Shown in pieces: positions 9,734-20,900 of a DNA stretch of 64,000 nt. The translations under genes were made by a program, and so were the position numbers. The notes under the pieces are model-generated. The model saw nothing but the letters and a program-made list of their open reading frames with translations. It was not told the DNA's origin and made no database searches. Source of the DNA: Bacteroidales bacterium. GTDB lineage: Bacteria > Bacteroidota > Bacteroidia > Bacteroidales > UBA6680. The DNA is taken from the NCBI GenBank assembly GCA_025210735.1, contig JAOARD010000047.1, positions 1 to 64,000 of the forward strand. The letters run 5' to 3'. Within the stretch, counting starts at the first letter, position 1. Each line of letters opens with the position of its first letter.

Positions 9734-9769
9734 AAAAAGAGAGGAAGATTCCCAAAAAGAATCTTCCTC
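9734..9769 (-). terminator. Terminator of the OmpH-like gene
   Basis: A perfect 12-bp stem GAGGAAGATTCY / RGAATCTTCCTC with a short loop is followed on the minus strand by a U-run ending at the glycosyltransferase start codon. Its position argues against a glycosyltransferase start at 9755. Confidence 0.85.
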
Positions 9770-9790
9770 ATTATAAGTTTTAGTAAGGTC

Positions 9791-10402
9791 TTATTTAGTG
9801 TTCTCTCTTTCAGAGATATAGTTCTTATTTAATCCTGCAATAATCTCCTCTGTTATATCAAGGGCATCATTTGCAAAAAGTACCGGACCACCATATGTTC
9901 TGCTAAGTACATAATTGTATCCTTTCACTTTATTATATTCGGCAACATACTGAGCGATCTCATTTTGCAATTTACGCATCATCACCTGCTCCTTCTCAAC
10001 CAACTTAAGTCTTAATTGCTCACGTAGCTGAATAAGTTGCTGTTGCTTAGCCATTAATTCACTCTCCATCTTCTGAGCTTGTGAACGGGTAACTAAACCT
10101 TTTTGAACCTTATTCTGAAAATCAGCTGCCTCTTTCTCAAAAGATATAGATTTTGTTTTAAATTCAGCTTCTGATTCCTGCTGCGACTTAGCTAACTCAG
10201 CTTGCATATCGTAGAATAGGTCGTATTTATTTATCAATGAGTCAATATTCACATATACTACACCACCATTTCCTGCAACAACTTTACTTTCTCCTGCAAT
10301 TCCACTCTCTACTGCTGAATCTGACCCCGCAAACTGAAGATAATATAAAGCTCCTACTGCAACCAATAGAACCACGTTTAATGCTAACGAAATATTTTTC
10401 AT
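9791..10402 (-). CDS. OmpH/Skp-family periplasmic chaperone
   Basis: This encodes 203 residues. An N-terminal hydrophobic segment (residues 5-24) works as a signal peptide or anchor. A short strand region VVYVNIDSLINKYDLF is typical of the Skp family, and a long coiled coil (about 62-150, many Gln, Glu and Lys) forms the tentacles. The C-terminal strand YNYVLSRTYGGPVLFANDALDIT completes the trimerisation body and matches the family end. Skp-like chaperones hold unfolded outer membrane proteins in the periplasm. The gene has its own promoter (10433-10463) and terminator. Confidence 0.85.
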   Translation of the reverse strand: MKNISLALNVVLLVAVGALYYLQFAGSDSAVESGIAGESKVVAGNGGVVYVNIDSLINKYDLFYDMQAELAKSQQESEAEFKTKSISFEKEAADFQNKVQKGLVTRSQAQKMESELMAKQQQLIQLREQLRLKLVEKEQVMMRKLQNEIAQYVAEYNKVKGYNYVLSRTYGGPVLFANDALDITEEIIAGLNKNYISERENTK

Positions 10403-10432
10403 GATCTATGCTTATTGTTTTTTGATGAGTAG

Positions 10433-10463
10433 CAAATATATATTTTTTATGAAAGAAACCAAA
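10433..10463 (-). promoter_or_regulatory. Bacteroidota-type promoter of the OmpH-like gene
   Basis: On the minus strand TTTG at 10463-10460 and TATATTTG at 10440-10433 are separated by 19 nt, matching the primary sigma consensus TTTG-N19-TAnnTTTG. Transcription should start about 25 nt before the ATG at 10402. Confidence 0.7.
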
Positions 10464-10656
10464 AGGCAGACGAATAAAAGGTGTCTTTATACTAAGAATT
10501 TGTTCAAAATATATGCTTAACCTTTTATATATAAAAAAATGAAGTACAATTGAGTTCTAAAATTTTACTTAACGGAACATGCCATTATCATAAAATTCGC
10601 TCTATTCTACTTCATTTTCCAAGTATATATACAAGAGACTTATCTATGCATCTATA

Positions 10657-11637
10657 TTAAAAATGCGGACAAGGAACCGAAGTCAATTTCTCTCGCGGTT
10701 TCAAATCAAATGAGTATGAGAAAGCAATCTCATGAGCACCACCTGTTGATGGTCCAAGCTTAGATATTGTAAGATCGTAACTATACGCTATCTTAACCCC
10801 ATGAAAATCGTAACCCAACATAATTATTGCAGCATCGCTAATTGCATTTTGCTTAAAAGAAGGTAAACCTCTGTACCAGAATCCTGCAAGAAATTTCTTG
10901 TAATTCCAGTATACTCCTAAATCTAACTGATCATTATCTCCTTGTAGATAATAGTTTGCAGACAGAGTAATACTGTATCTGAACTCCTTCTTATATGGAC
11001 GTCTGAATACAAATCTATATCCTGTAAATACAGAGTATCTGATTGGGAGTTTATAATCTCTGTTCATAAAAGATACATCAGGTCGTGCCAAATGATCTAA
11101 TGTAGCTCCAACCCAATAGTTCTCAGTATTAAACATTGCTGAAGCCTCTACATCAACATTACTTACATTCTTAAATTTACTATACGATAACGACGGAGAA
11201 TTTTCATCGCCATAAAGCTGATCGCCAAAAACCGTCTTAGACCGATCTATTGATCGTTGAAAATAGTAGATACCTACACCAGGTCTGAAACTCCATTTTC
11301 GGTTAAGTTTTATATAGTATGAGTAGCTTAATGCTGCCTGTGATACATTATATCCGCTAGTACCCATTTGCTCCTTTAAAAAGCGTAAACCAACACCACT
11401 TTTAAACTTCTGAAAGTAGTGATCGGCAGAAAATGAGTATGAGACAAACTTTCCTGGTATACTTGGCCATTGATCGCGATACTGAGCAGCAACCCTACTC
11501 TGCTGTGACGAGCCCGCAAGAGATGGAGCAAGGTATAGCGGATTAGCATAGTACTGAGAAAAATGAGTATCCTGTGCCACTCCAGTAGCACAGAATACAA
11601 CTATAAATAAATATATAAAATAAAATCTCCTCTTCAT
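10657..11637 (-). CDS. PorP/SprF-family type IX secretion outer membrane protein
   Basis: This encodes 326 residues with a signal peptide (cleavage near GVAQD) and a beta-barrel-like remainder. The hallmark opening DTHFSQYYANPLYLAPSLAG is the PorP/SprF signature. The C-terminus LGPSTGGAHEIAFSYSF followed by a short tail matches the family, which often ends in a few residues such as PCPHF. These proteins sit in the outer membrane and are usually encoded next to a T9SS cargo with a type B sorting domain, whose secretion or anchoring they support. That is the arrangement here: the giant PKD protein ends 9 nt upstream on the same strand. PorP-like paralogues are numerous, so whether this is the core T9SS copy cannot be decided. 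Confidence 0.88.
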   Translation of the reverse strand: MKRRFYFIYLFIVVFCATGVAQDTHFSQYYANPLYLAPSLAGSSQQSRVAAQYRDQWPSIPGKFVSYSFSADHYFQKFKSGVGLRFLKEQMGTSGYNVSQAALSYSYYIKLNRKWSFRPGVGIYYFQRSIDRSKTVFGDQLYGDENSPSLSYSKFKNVSNVDVEASAMFNTENYWVGATLDHLARPDVSFMNRDYKLPIRYSVFTGYRFVFRRPYKKEFRYSITLSANYYLQGDNDQLDLGVYWNYKKFLAGFWYRGLPSFKQNAISDAAIIMLGYDFHGVKIAYSYDLTISKLGPSTGGAHEIAFSYSFDLKPREKLTSVPCPHF

Positions 11638-11646
11638 AGTTCCTTT

Positions 11647-14600
11647 TTAGCGTATTAATGTAACATCACCATACATATCGAACTGTTTTCCGTTATTGTA
11701 TTTTCCTTTGGCACGCCATACGTATACGCCCTGATCACAAAGTTTTCCGTTCTTATATCCATCCCATCCTATATTAACATCATCTGTTTCAAAGATAAGC
11801 TCGCCGGATTTGTTATATATCAACAACTTATAAGTTCTTACACCATCAAACCTTGGATGGAATACTTTATTCTGATAATCGACTTCATCGAACTCCCCAC
11901 CATTTGATCCGTTAATATCTGGAATAAATGCATTAGGGAATTTCAGGAATCCACCACCTTTTACCTCAACAGCTTCTCTCATAATAAGAGAGTCTATACA
12001 TCCTTTATTGTTCTCTGCTACAAGCGTGATATCATAAACACCAACCTCTGTATACAGATGGTCTGCATCGCGTGTTGTTGACTTTTTACCATCCCCGAAT
12101 CGCCATGTATAATCATGTGCAAATTCACTAAGGTTAAAACACTTAACCCTCTCATCAGGTAACATTACAACCCGTGGCGATACCTCGAAGTTAACCTTAG
12201 GAACAGAGTGAACTGTAACAGTTTTAAAATCTGTTGATTCACCACCATCACCTTTAAGCTTAACACTTACATAGTATATTCCCGGTTTTGTAAATGTATG
12301 TGTAGGTTCAACATCTGTTGACGTTTCACCATCACCAAAATCCCAAAGGAACTCTTCTGCCCACTGATGTTCCAATCCAAACTCAACCTTAAGCGGAGCA
12401 CATCCTTTTGGTTCATCATTTGTTATATTAACCTCCGGCACATGTGGCACAAGTGTTACATTATGAGATATAGTACTCTTACACTCAGCATGATCCGGAT
12501 TACTCGCATCTAGTGAGATGGTATATATATTTCCTTTGTCGTTAGGTGCCCACTTACTGTACTTATATCCAAACGATTTCTCTTTCCGCTTACTCTCCGT
12601 ACCATCGCCAAAATTCCATACCAGATCCCACGATCCCGGAGTGGTAAGATTTGTAAGCACAAAGTTAGCATCAGGGAATATCTTATATACCGGACTAACA
12701 GAGAACTCAGCAATTGGTGTTGCAAATACAGTAACATCTTTTGTAATCTCCGATGCACAATTGTACTTAGAGTTACCCTTAAGTTTTACCGAGTACACTT
12801 TATCAGTTCCCGTAAAATTCTCAAATCTATGTGTCGGGCTAACAACCGTTGATGTTGTTAAATCGTTGAAATCCCACAGATAGTAATCAGCAACACTATT
12901 TGATTTATTAACAAAATCTACTGACATCGGGCTACATCCTGTTGCATTCATGGTAAAGTCTACAACTGGCCGTGCATACACAAATACATTATCTGTAACC
13001 TCATCTGAACAACCAAATGCAGATTCAGCTTTCAGTTTTATAGTATACATCTTTGTTGCCTCACTTGTATTCACAAACTCATGTGCAATTGGTGCAGCCG
13101 AGGTTGTAGTATTTGAGGTACCATCTCCAAAGTCCCACTTATATGTAAGTCCTGTTCCGAGCGAACTATTATTAATAGTTGCGTTGAACGGTGGACACGA
13201 AGTAAGCTCAGGTAATTCAATCTTAGCTTTTGGCTTTGGATGAATAGTTATCTCTTTCTTTATTGAGTCAGCACATGTATACTTAGATTCTGATCTCAAC
13301 CAAATTGTATATTTTTTGTCTACACTGGTTTCGTAGTTATAGAATGTCTTTGTCGGATTCTCATCATAACTCTGTGATCCATCTCCAAAACGCCAACTAT
13401 ATTTTGTACCAGAATCATGTTCGGTAAGATTAGTAAATACAGTTTTCAGAGGATGACATCCTTCAGTTGTGAAATCAAAATCCGGAACTGTACGAGGAAA
13501 GACTATTACCTCCCTCTCCTTTGAAGCCGAACATCCATGGGCATTTGAGACAGTTAACTTGATAGTATATTTGTTATTAACCAATGGTACAGAGTTGTTT
13601 ACATACTGTACATCATCGGGAATAATTTTGTTACTTGTACGTCCGTCACCAAACTCCCAAGCATTTGATACATTGTTCTTTGAGTAATTTACAAACTTCA
13701 CATCCAGTGGAGAACAACCATTCTTGTTATCAATATCAAAATCTGCCTTCACATAAGGATATACAGTAACAGTCTGTTCCTTGGTGTCTTTACAACCAAT
13801 AGCATTAGTTGCCTCTAGCACAACCTTATACGATTCATCCACAGTACCAAAGTTTGAATAACTATGTACAGGATCAACCTCTGTTGATGTACTCAGATCT
13901 CCAAAGTCCCATTTATACGTTGCCAAACCTGTTGACGCATTTGTAAATGTAATATCTACCGGGTTACATCCCTCCATTTTATCAACTGTAAAATCTGCAA
14001 CAACTTTCGGATAGATCTCTATTGGAGAAGTATACTCTGTCTTACAACCTGTAAGTGCATCTTCAGCAGTAAGTTTTACAGTATAAGTTTTTATAACATC
14101 CGTAGTTGGATTGTTAAATATATGATTGAACGGAGTCTTGTCAGTTTTAACAATCGGAGCTGTTCCATCTCCCATCTCCCAGGTAAACTTTGTTCCGTTA
14201 AGCGATGTGTTGCTATACTCAACATCAGCTGGAGTACATTTATCAATCTTTGCAAAAGTAAATCCAGATATAACTTGCGGATTTGCAGTGATTGGTAAAA
14301 TCTTAACATCTGTACATCCGTGTGGATTTGTTGCTGTAAGCTTTGTATTGAAAATTATTGGAGCAGCTGTTCTGTTCTCAAATGTATGATCCAGTTTTCC
14401 TAAACCAGCCTTTGATGATTGACCATCGCCAAACTCCCAAACAAAATTAAGCGCACCACCTGTACTTATGTTATTGAACTCAACATCAACCGGAGCACAA
14501 TTTGATGTTAGCAAAGCATCAAGCTCAGCCTTAACTCTTGGATAAACCTCAACCTCTCTCTCGGTAATGCTCGGACACTGTCCTGCATTTGATGCAGTCA

Positions 14601-17562
14601 ACTTAAGTTTATACTTAACTATGTTGTCAGGATCTGCATTATCGTACTCATGATAGAAGTCGTTCTTATTTATCTTAGTCTCGTCGGGTTTACCATCGCC
14701 AAATTCCCACTCAAAGCGGTCTCCACCAATAGTACTATTCTCTATTAACGCATTGAAAGGCGTACAGTTACTACCAGTGTTGATAGTAAAGTTTGACTTC
14801 ACATATTTATGTACAGTAATATCTTCAGTATGTGTAGCAGAACATCCTCCTATTGTAGATGTAGTAGTTAGCTTAGCTGTGTAAACCTTCTCTGCAGCAA
14901 CATCTTTGTTATTATATATGTGTGTAGTATTAAGATCAGAAGCTGTTCCTCCATCACCAAACTCCCAAACATACGACAAATTGTAACCAAACGAGTTATT
15001 TGTAAATGCAACATCAAGATCGTCGCAACCAATATTTTTATCTACCGCAAAATCTGATCTTACTTCAGGATAAACAGTTATATCACGAGATATCTGACGT
15101 ACACAACCAGCAGTATTTGTAATCTTCAGATTAACAGGGAATACCTTTGGATTTGGTGTAGTATTATTATAGGTGTAAGTAAAATTCGGTGCAGGATTAT
15201 TTGACACAGGTGTCCCATCACCAAAGTTCCACTCTATAGTTTTTATATCTCCCCTACTATCGTTCTTTATCTTAAGATCATAAGGAGCACAACCATTAAT
15301 ATCATTCACTGTATAACTTGCATCAATAAATGAGTTAACAGTAATATCAACAGTTTTCTCTGATATACAATGATATGGAGATTCAACCTTAAGCTTTGCA
15401 GTATATGTTACATCAGCATTTGTGTTATTAACAAATGTCTTCTTAGGTGATTGCTCATACGATGTTGTACCATCTCCAAAATCCCATGTATATTGGTTTG
15501 GGTCAAGGTTACCTGTTGATGCATCAGTAAACTGAACATCAAGAGGATTACAACCAGCAACAACATCCTGCGTAAAATCAGCTTCGATTTTAGGATTTAC
15601 AACTATTGTACGTTCATAAGCATCTGGACATCCCTCCGGACTCTCTGTTACAAGTCTTACTTTATATGCCTTAACTGTAGCACCATCATTTGCCAGATAA
15701 TACTCAAAACTGGCATCATTTCTCGGATCAAATGTAACTTTGTCATGTTCAAAATCGAAGAACCACTTATACTTTGTTGGATCTGCATTGTCAGATTCAT
15801 TCTCAATCTGAATCTTTTCAGGTGCACATATTGTATTTGAGTTTATCTTAAACCTTGCTCTTGAAGGTTTTAAAATATTAATTGTAACAGAAACAGTTGT
15901 ATCAACCTTACAAGCTCTTGTAATTTTACAGTTATACTCATAAGTTCCATCTTTAGGAAATACTCCTATTGGATTACGAATATATGGATCTGACAAATAA
16001 GCAAGGTCTGAGGCAGCGCCAGTAGCTATCCACTCATAACTAAGCCCACCCGATAAAACAATATGAACAGGATCTGTCGAACAATAATCACCAATCTCTC
16101 CCATTCCTTTAAAGCCAACATCTGCTGTTACATCAGTTGCCGAATAATCAGAGAAATAACCATACTTACATCCTGTTCTTTGTGTTCCATTAATTATACC
16201 AAGATGAAAAACGTCATTACTATTACGTATAGTTACTACCTGATTCAGAGGTACTCCTCCAGAAGTGGTTCCTTCAAATCTCTTTCTTTCCTTTCTTAAA
16301 ACATACCAATCGGAACCCGTCACCTTCTCAAACCAACCTTCAGGTATAGGCCAAACTGTACCATCCTCATACACAATCTCAAAACCACGCTGTCCGCTCC
16401 TAACACCTCTAACCATGATATTCAAAAAAAGCGGGTCTGACTTTGTTCTTGTAAAACTTACCGACGACGAACCTGTACAACCATCAACAGTTGGTAATAT
16501 TGCACCTCCCATCTCACAACCAAAACCAGTAACATGAGTTATATATACAGGCTTATCTGCAAGAACTCTGGTTACACTATGGGTAATCTGTTCAGAAACC
16601 GTTTGCCCGGAATTAACTCCGGTAATTACATTATCACCAGCTCCATCAGAGATTGTAATATTTGTATTATCATAAACTGGCATAATAAAAATCCGTTCAT
16701 CTGTGGTAACATTCTCTCCAATTGGATTAAGGTCATATTTTCCTAAAAGCCCCCTCATAACAATATATTCTCTACCTGCAATACCAATAGGAACAATCTG
16801 ATCTCCCATCATATCAGCACAACCAGCCGGAGATTTCATCGAATCGTCATAAACAGTTATTGATACAGGTTTATCTGAGGTAACAACTGAACCTCCAAGG
16901 TGATCTGCAGCAGCAGTAGAAGAAGCTTCAACAGTATGAACCTCACCTTTATCAAGCGTAACAGTATAAGTTACACCAGCATTGTGACTCCCTTTTGCAT
17001 CTTTTGACGGAGTAATTCTTACCTGAGTGTTATCTTGCGTTGCAATAATATTAAAACCTGAATAAGGATAATCTGGACGATATGATCTCGGATTCCTCCA
17101 TTGATTCTGTGCAGGTATTAAAAAACTCGTTCCCAAAGAGTTCTTACCTTTTAGCGAAAATATATCCCTATTCAACCTATTGTCAATTTCGTAATAAGCT
17201 GTTATATCATTGTCGCTTGTTATATGGATTCCATTTGGAGATCTATCAATATTATAATGATTCTCTACATTAGTCATCCCCGGATTAACATGTAACTGTA
17301 AAACCTTAAACTCACCAGGTGCCAACGAAAATTTTATATCAGCAACTCCTGCATTAGCAGGAAATGCCACTACAACATTAGCAGGCGATCCACTTGCTGT
17401 AATATTTAACAACGCCGGCTGCCCTCCGGGAAAACCATGTCTTTCGGTGATATCCGGTGCAGCGAACCAAAACTCTGTATCTGTCTGGGCGGCTATGTTA
17501 CCGTATACGGCAAATAGCATAATAGTTAACAAATACTTGACAAATTTTATCATAATTTCCAT
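11647..17562 (-). CDS. Giant PKD-repeat surface protein with T9SS type B sorting domain
   Basis: This encodes about 1970 residues from the ATG at 17562 (or 17553); a longer frame starts at 17634, but only the inner ATGs begin a signal peptide ending NIAAQ. Residues ~25-480 form a beta-rich head of the kind that precedes IgGFc-binding or PKD arrays (TEFWFAAPDITERHG). Then come about 14 PKD domains recognisable by the motif W[DENR]FGDG, with variants WEMGDG and WDFNDL. A degenerate first unit (WFFDFEHDK) makes about 15 in all, spaced ~85-95 residues. Most units carry a [GS]C.P cysteine pattern. The last ~85 residues, with FDGVRTYKLLIYNKSGELIFET and GWDGYKNGKLC, are a CHU_C/type B sorting domain. 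It is exported by T9SS and likely forms surface fibres or adhesins; it is paired with the PorP-like gene 9 nt downstream. Confidence 0.9.
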   Translation of the reverse strand: MEIMIKFVKYLLTIMLFAVYGNIAAQTDTEFWFAAPDITERHGFPGGQPALLNITASGSPANVVVAFPANAGVADIKFSLAPGEFKVLQLHVNPGMTNVENHYNIDRSPNGIHITSDNDITAYYEIDNRLNRDIFSLKGKNSLGTSFLIPAQNQWRNPRSYRPDYPYSGFNIIATQDNTQVRITPSKDAKGSHNAGVTYTVTLDKGEVHTVEASSTAAADHLGGSVVTSDKPVSITVYDDSMKSPAGCADMMGDQIVPIGIAGREYIVMRGLLGKYDLNPIGENVTTDERIFIMPVYDNTNITISDGAGDNVITGVNSGQTVSEQITHSVTRVLADKPVYITHVTGFGCEMGGAILPTVDGCTGSSSVSFTRTKSDPLFLNIMVRGVRSGQRGFEIVYEDGTVWPIPEGWFEKVTGSDWYVLRKERKRFEGTTSGGVPLNQVVTIRNSNDVFHLGIINGTQRTGCKYGYFSDYSATDVTADVGFKGMGEIGDYCSTDPVHIVLSGGLSYEWIATGAASDLAYLSDPYIRNPIGVFPKDGTYEYNCKITRACKVDTTVSVTINILKPSRARFKINSNTICAPEKIQIENESDNADPTKYKWFFDFEHDKVTFDPRNDASFEYYLANDGATVKAYKVRLVTESPEGCPDAYERTIVVNPKIEADFTQDVVAGCNPLDVQFTDASTGNLDPNQYTWDFGDGTTSYEQSPKKTFVNNTNADVTYTAKLKVESPYHCISEKTVDITVNSFIDASYTVNDINGCAPYDLKIKNDSRGDIKTIEWNFGDGTPVSNNPAPNFTYTYNNTTPNPKVFPVNLKITNTAGCVRQISRDITVYPEVRSDFAVDKNIGCDDLDVAFTNNSFGYNLSYVWEFGDGGTASDLNTTHIYNNKDVAAEKVYTAKLTTTSTIGGCSATHTEDITVHKYVKSNFTINTGSNCTPFNALIENSTIGGDRFEWEFGDGKPDETKINKNDFYHEYDNADPDNIVKYKLKLTASNAGQCPSITEREVEVYPRVKAELDALLTSNCAPVDVEFNNISTGGALNFVWEFGDGQSSKAGLGKLDHTFENRTAAPIIFNTKLTATNPHGCTDVKILPITANPQVISGFTFAKIDKCTPADVEYSNTSLNGTKFTWEMGDGTAPIVKTDKTPFNHIFNNPTTDVIKTYTVKLTAEDALTGCKTEYTSPIEIYPKVVADFTVDKMEGCNPVDITFTNASTGLATYKWDFGDLSTSTEVDPVHSYSNFGTVDESYKVVLEATNAIGCKDTKEQTVTVYPYVKADFDIDNKNGCSPLDVKFVNYSKNNVSNAWEFGDGRTSNKIIPDDVQYVNNSVPLVNNKYTIKLTVSNAHGCSASKEREVIVFPRTVPDFDFTTEGCHPLKTVFTNLTEHDSGTKYSWRFGDGSQSYDENPTKTFYNYETSVDKKYTIWLRSESKYTCADSIKKEITIHPKPKAKIELPELTSCPPFNATINNSSLGTGLTYKWDFGDGTSNTTTSAAPIAHEFVNTSEATKMYTIKLKAESAFGCSDEVTDNVFVYARPVVDFTMNATGCSPMSVDFVNKSNSVADYYLWDFNDLTTSTVVSPTHRFENFTGTDKVYSVKLKGNSKYNCASEITKDVTVFATPIAEFSVSPVYKIFPDANFVLTNLTTPGSWDLVWNFGDGTESKRKEKSFGYKYSKWAPNDKGNIYTISLDASNPDHAECKSTISHNVTLVPHVPEVNITNDEPKGCAPLKVEFGLEHQWAEEFLWDFGDGETSTDVEPTHTFTKPGIYYVSVKLKGDGGESTDFKTVTVHSVPKVNFEVSPRVVMLPDERVKCFNLSEFAHDYTWRFGDGKKSTTRDADHLYTEVGVYDITLVAENNKGCIDSLIMREAVEVKGGGFLKFPNAFIPDINGSNGGEFDEVDYQNKVFHPRFDGVRTYKLLIYNKSGELIFETDDVNIGWDGYKNGKLCDQGVYVWRAKGKYNNGKQFDMYGDVTLIR

Positions 17563-17985
17563 AAACAAACCTATACAATACACAACTCTTGCTTTCCTTT
17601 TACGTAGAAAATGAAAAACAGTATACAAAAGCATTAAAAAAAATGCAAAATATTATAACAATGCAACAATATAGTTGCTGCACACTTTAAAAAATATGAT
17701 TTATGTCCGAATAGCATGTCAATGTTAATAAAAAAAACTGAATTATAATTATGTTTTAAAAATGTTTTTAATCAAAAAAAAATGTAGCCCTTTAATATTT
17801 AACGCATTAAATAACGCCGTAGTGTTTAAAAAAAAAATCATTGTTAACAAAGTACATAATATGATTAATTTTTATTTTCTTTACATCAAGGTCTTGCTAC
17901 TGAGATACAAAAAGAGAGTATACGAAAAAATTAAGATTTATGTCCGAAAGCAAATAGTATTAACTCTTTAACAAGGTTGTGCGTT
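17563..17985. other. Divergent intergenic region between the two giant T9SS cargo genes
   Basis: This region is extremely A/T-rich with several poly-A tracts. It holds a 14-nt direct repeat (17698-17711 and 17935-17948) and a possible -7 box TAGGTTTG on the minus strand at 17573-17566. A 69-codon frame at 17762-17971 looks spurious because of its lysine- and phenylalanine-rich low complexity. No coding gene is supported. Confidence 0.5.
17698..17948 (+). repeat. 14-nt direct repeat in the divergent promoter region
   Basis: The sequence GATTTATGTCCGAA occurs at 17698-17711 and again at 17935-17948, in the same orientation. The second copy lies 37 nt before the ATG of the type A cargo gene. 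It is relatively GC-rich against its surroundings, which suggests a protein-binding or promoter site. Confidence 0.6.
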
Positions 17986-20900
17986 ATGTTAATTAGACCA
18001 TTAAATTATCTTATTATATTAGCCTTTTTAGTCAGTGCTAATATAAATGCTCAAACAAAAAAAAGGACAACAGATGTCACTTTCGTCTATATGGAAGAGG
18101 GCTTTGAGGCTAAGAATCTTCCTGTTGGATGGGTTAACGAATATATTGACAGACCTCTTGACTGGAAATATAACGACGGAGGTTTTCAGATAGGTTCACC
18201 TCCAATACCAGGAGCAAATAATCCTCCTGCAGCGTATGAAGGATCTTACAATGCCTGGTATAGTGTAAACTCAAATGTTCCGTATGTAACAAAACTGGTA
18301 ACAAAACCAATTGACTTGGAGTATGCAAGAAAGGCTCAGCTTCATTTCTGGCATGCACAGGTATACAGAAGCGGAACCAGTGCAAACGATAAACTGAAAG
18401 TATATTACAAAAGCAGTGAGGCGGGTACATGGACATTGTTAAGAACATATAGTGAGAAGGTTGATACATGGACAAAACAGATTATACCCCTTCCTGAAGC
18501 ATCATATACCGGCACATACTATATTGCCTTTGAAGGTATAAATGCCAGAGGAAATGGTGTATGTATAGACAAAGTTCAGATTGTAGAAACTGAAGCTATT
18601 AACAGAGAGATAAAAGAGGTAAATATTGTAGAAGATGGTGAAGATTTTGTCCGTTCAGGAACCAAAAATAACAGAACCTCTAAAGTAGAGATTAAGGTTG
18701 CCGGAAATACAAATGATCTTACATTGCAATCATTCACTTTTGGTAGTTTATGTACCGATAATAATGATATCGAAAATTCGGGTATCAAACTTATGTACTC
18801 TGTTAGTGACGATATTAATACTGCTTCGCAAATTGGTACTGGTGTTTCAGTAGTTGGTAACAAGGCAATAATAAACGGATTATCAACAAATCTGGTTACC
18901 GGTTCAAACTACTTCTGGCTTACTACCGATATTAAGCAGAATGCGGGAAGTGGAAACAGTATAGGTTTTAACATTCCGTTATTAGGGATTACAACAAATA
19001 CAGGTACATACCCTGAAACAACAAAACAGTACAGTGTTACAACTCAGGTTTTATCATCCGTTTTCTTTGACGATTTTGAAACAGATAAAGGCTGGGCAAT
19101 GACTGGTGAATGGGAACGTGCTGCTCCGGCAGGTTTAGGCGGTGCCATTGGTAATCCTGATCCTGATAATGCTTACAGCGGCGATAAGATAATTGGTACT
19201 GATATTACCGGACTAGGTATAACTCCTGGTGATTACGAAAAGTACCTTGCTGAAAATGCATATGTTATTACATCGCCGGAGATAAATGTTTTATACTATA
19301 AAAATGTACATATAAACTTTTTTAAATGGTTTAATATTGACTCAAAAGACAGAGCTACTGTTGATATATCATTAGACAATGGAACTACATGGAAAACTGT
19401 AAAGACAAATGTTGACATCAAAAATAGCTCTAAATGGGACTTCTACGATATAGATATCTCTGAACATGCTGACAGACAACCATCATTAAGGGTTAGGTTT
19501 ACTTTAGGACCTACAGACGAGTTCTCTGAATACTCTGGATGGAATATTGATGATTTTGCAGTAACAGGAATACTGCTTAAAAAGGATGTATCTGTAATAT
19601 CTGTAGATTCTCCCAGGTCTGAGTGCGGACACACAGCAACAGAAACAGTTACTGTTAAGGTAAAAAACTTTGCTGGTGTTGCAACAGACCCAAACACGCC
19701 AATCAGATACTCTATTGACGGAACAACGGTTGTAGATGAGGTTATTCCTCAGGTTATTAATCCCTCAGAGATAATAACTTTTTCGTTCGCAACAAAGGCA
19801 GATCTCTCAATACCGGGAGATCACCCAAATGCTTATGTAACCACAATGTTGGCTGGCGATCAGGATGCAAGTAACGATAGAAACAATCATCCATTCTATA
19901 CTGCTCCAACAATAACACCACCATATAGTCAGGATTTTGAATCGGATCAGACTCATTGGTATTCAAAAAGAGAATCTCCCTTATGGAAGTTGGGAGAACC
20001 TATTGCTTATGTTATAAACAAAGCATCTTCCGGAGCTAAATCCTGGATAACAAATCCGGAAGGGGCTTATGATGATAGCCAAACAGAGTATCTTGAATCG
20101 CCATGTTATGACTTTACCACTATGAAACATCCCATGGTTGAATTTAACATCTGGTTGCAGACACAAGAGCATAAAGATGGATTAAATCTCCAATATTCAA
20201 CAGATAAAGGAGCAACATGGGTTGATATAGAGAACTCAAGCAAATACAGTACATACTGGAACTGGTATAATGGCAAAAACGTTGCAGCAATAGGTAAAGA
20301 CGGTTTCAACGGTGTAACTGCAGATTATATAAATGTTAAGCACCTGTTGCCTGATGTTCTGATCGGGGCTGATTGTGTAAAGTTTAGAATAGTATTCTAC
20401 AGTGATGACTCAAATTCGTTGCTTGAAGGTGCATCAGTAGATGATTTCAAGGTGTATGATTCTCCAAGATATGTTACCGTAGAGGCTATAAAGAGCCCTA
20501 TAACATCATGTTTTTTACCAGATGAAGAAGACATTGTTATAACTCTGAAGAATGAGTGGATTGATGACATAAAAAAGGATGAAACAATAAATCTTTCGTT
20601 AAAAATTAATGACGAACTTATTGTTGAGGATACATACACTCTACCTGATGATTTTACAAAAGGAACATCAAGAGATTATACATTCTCTAAGAAACATGAT
20701 TTCTCGGCAAGAGGTGATTATAAAATAACAGCTGAATGTACAAATAATCCGGCTCCTCTGTTTTACAGCAATGTTAATGTAAACAAAAAAGAGGAGACAA
20801 TATCTGTACATAAACCTGTTGTTGATCTGGGAGAGGATATATATACACTTCATCCGGAGAATGTAATACTTAACGCCTACGATGAAGGTACAGAGACATA

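Noticed and set aside
8508..9755. Longer glycosyltransferase start at 9755
   Set aside because: The extra codons lie inside the perfect terminator hairpin of the OmpH-like gene.
17762..17971. 69-codon frame in the gap between the T9SS giants
   Set aside because: Low-complexity Lys/Phe/Ile composition from poly-A tracts, with no supporting start context.
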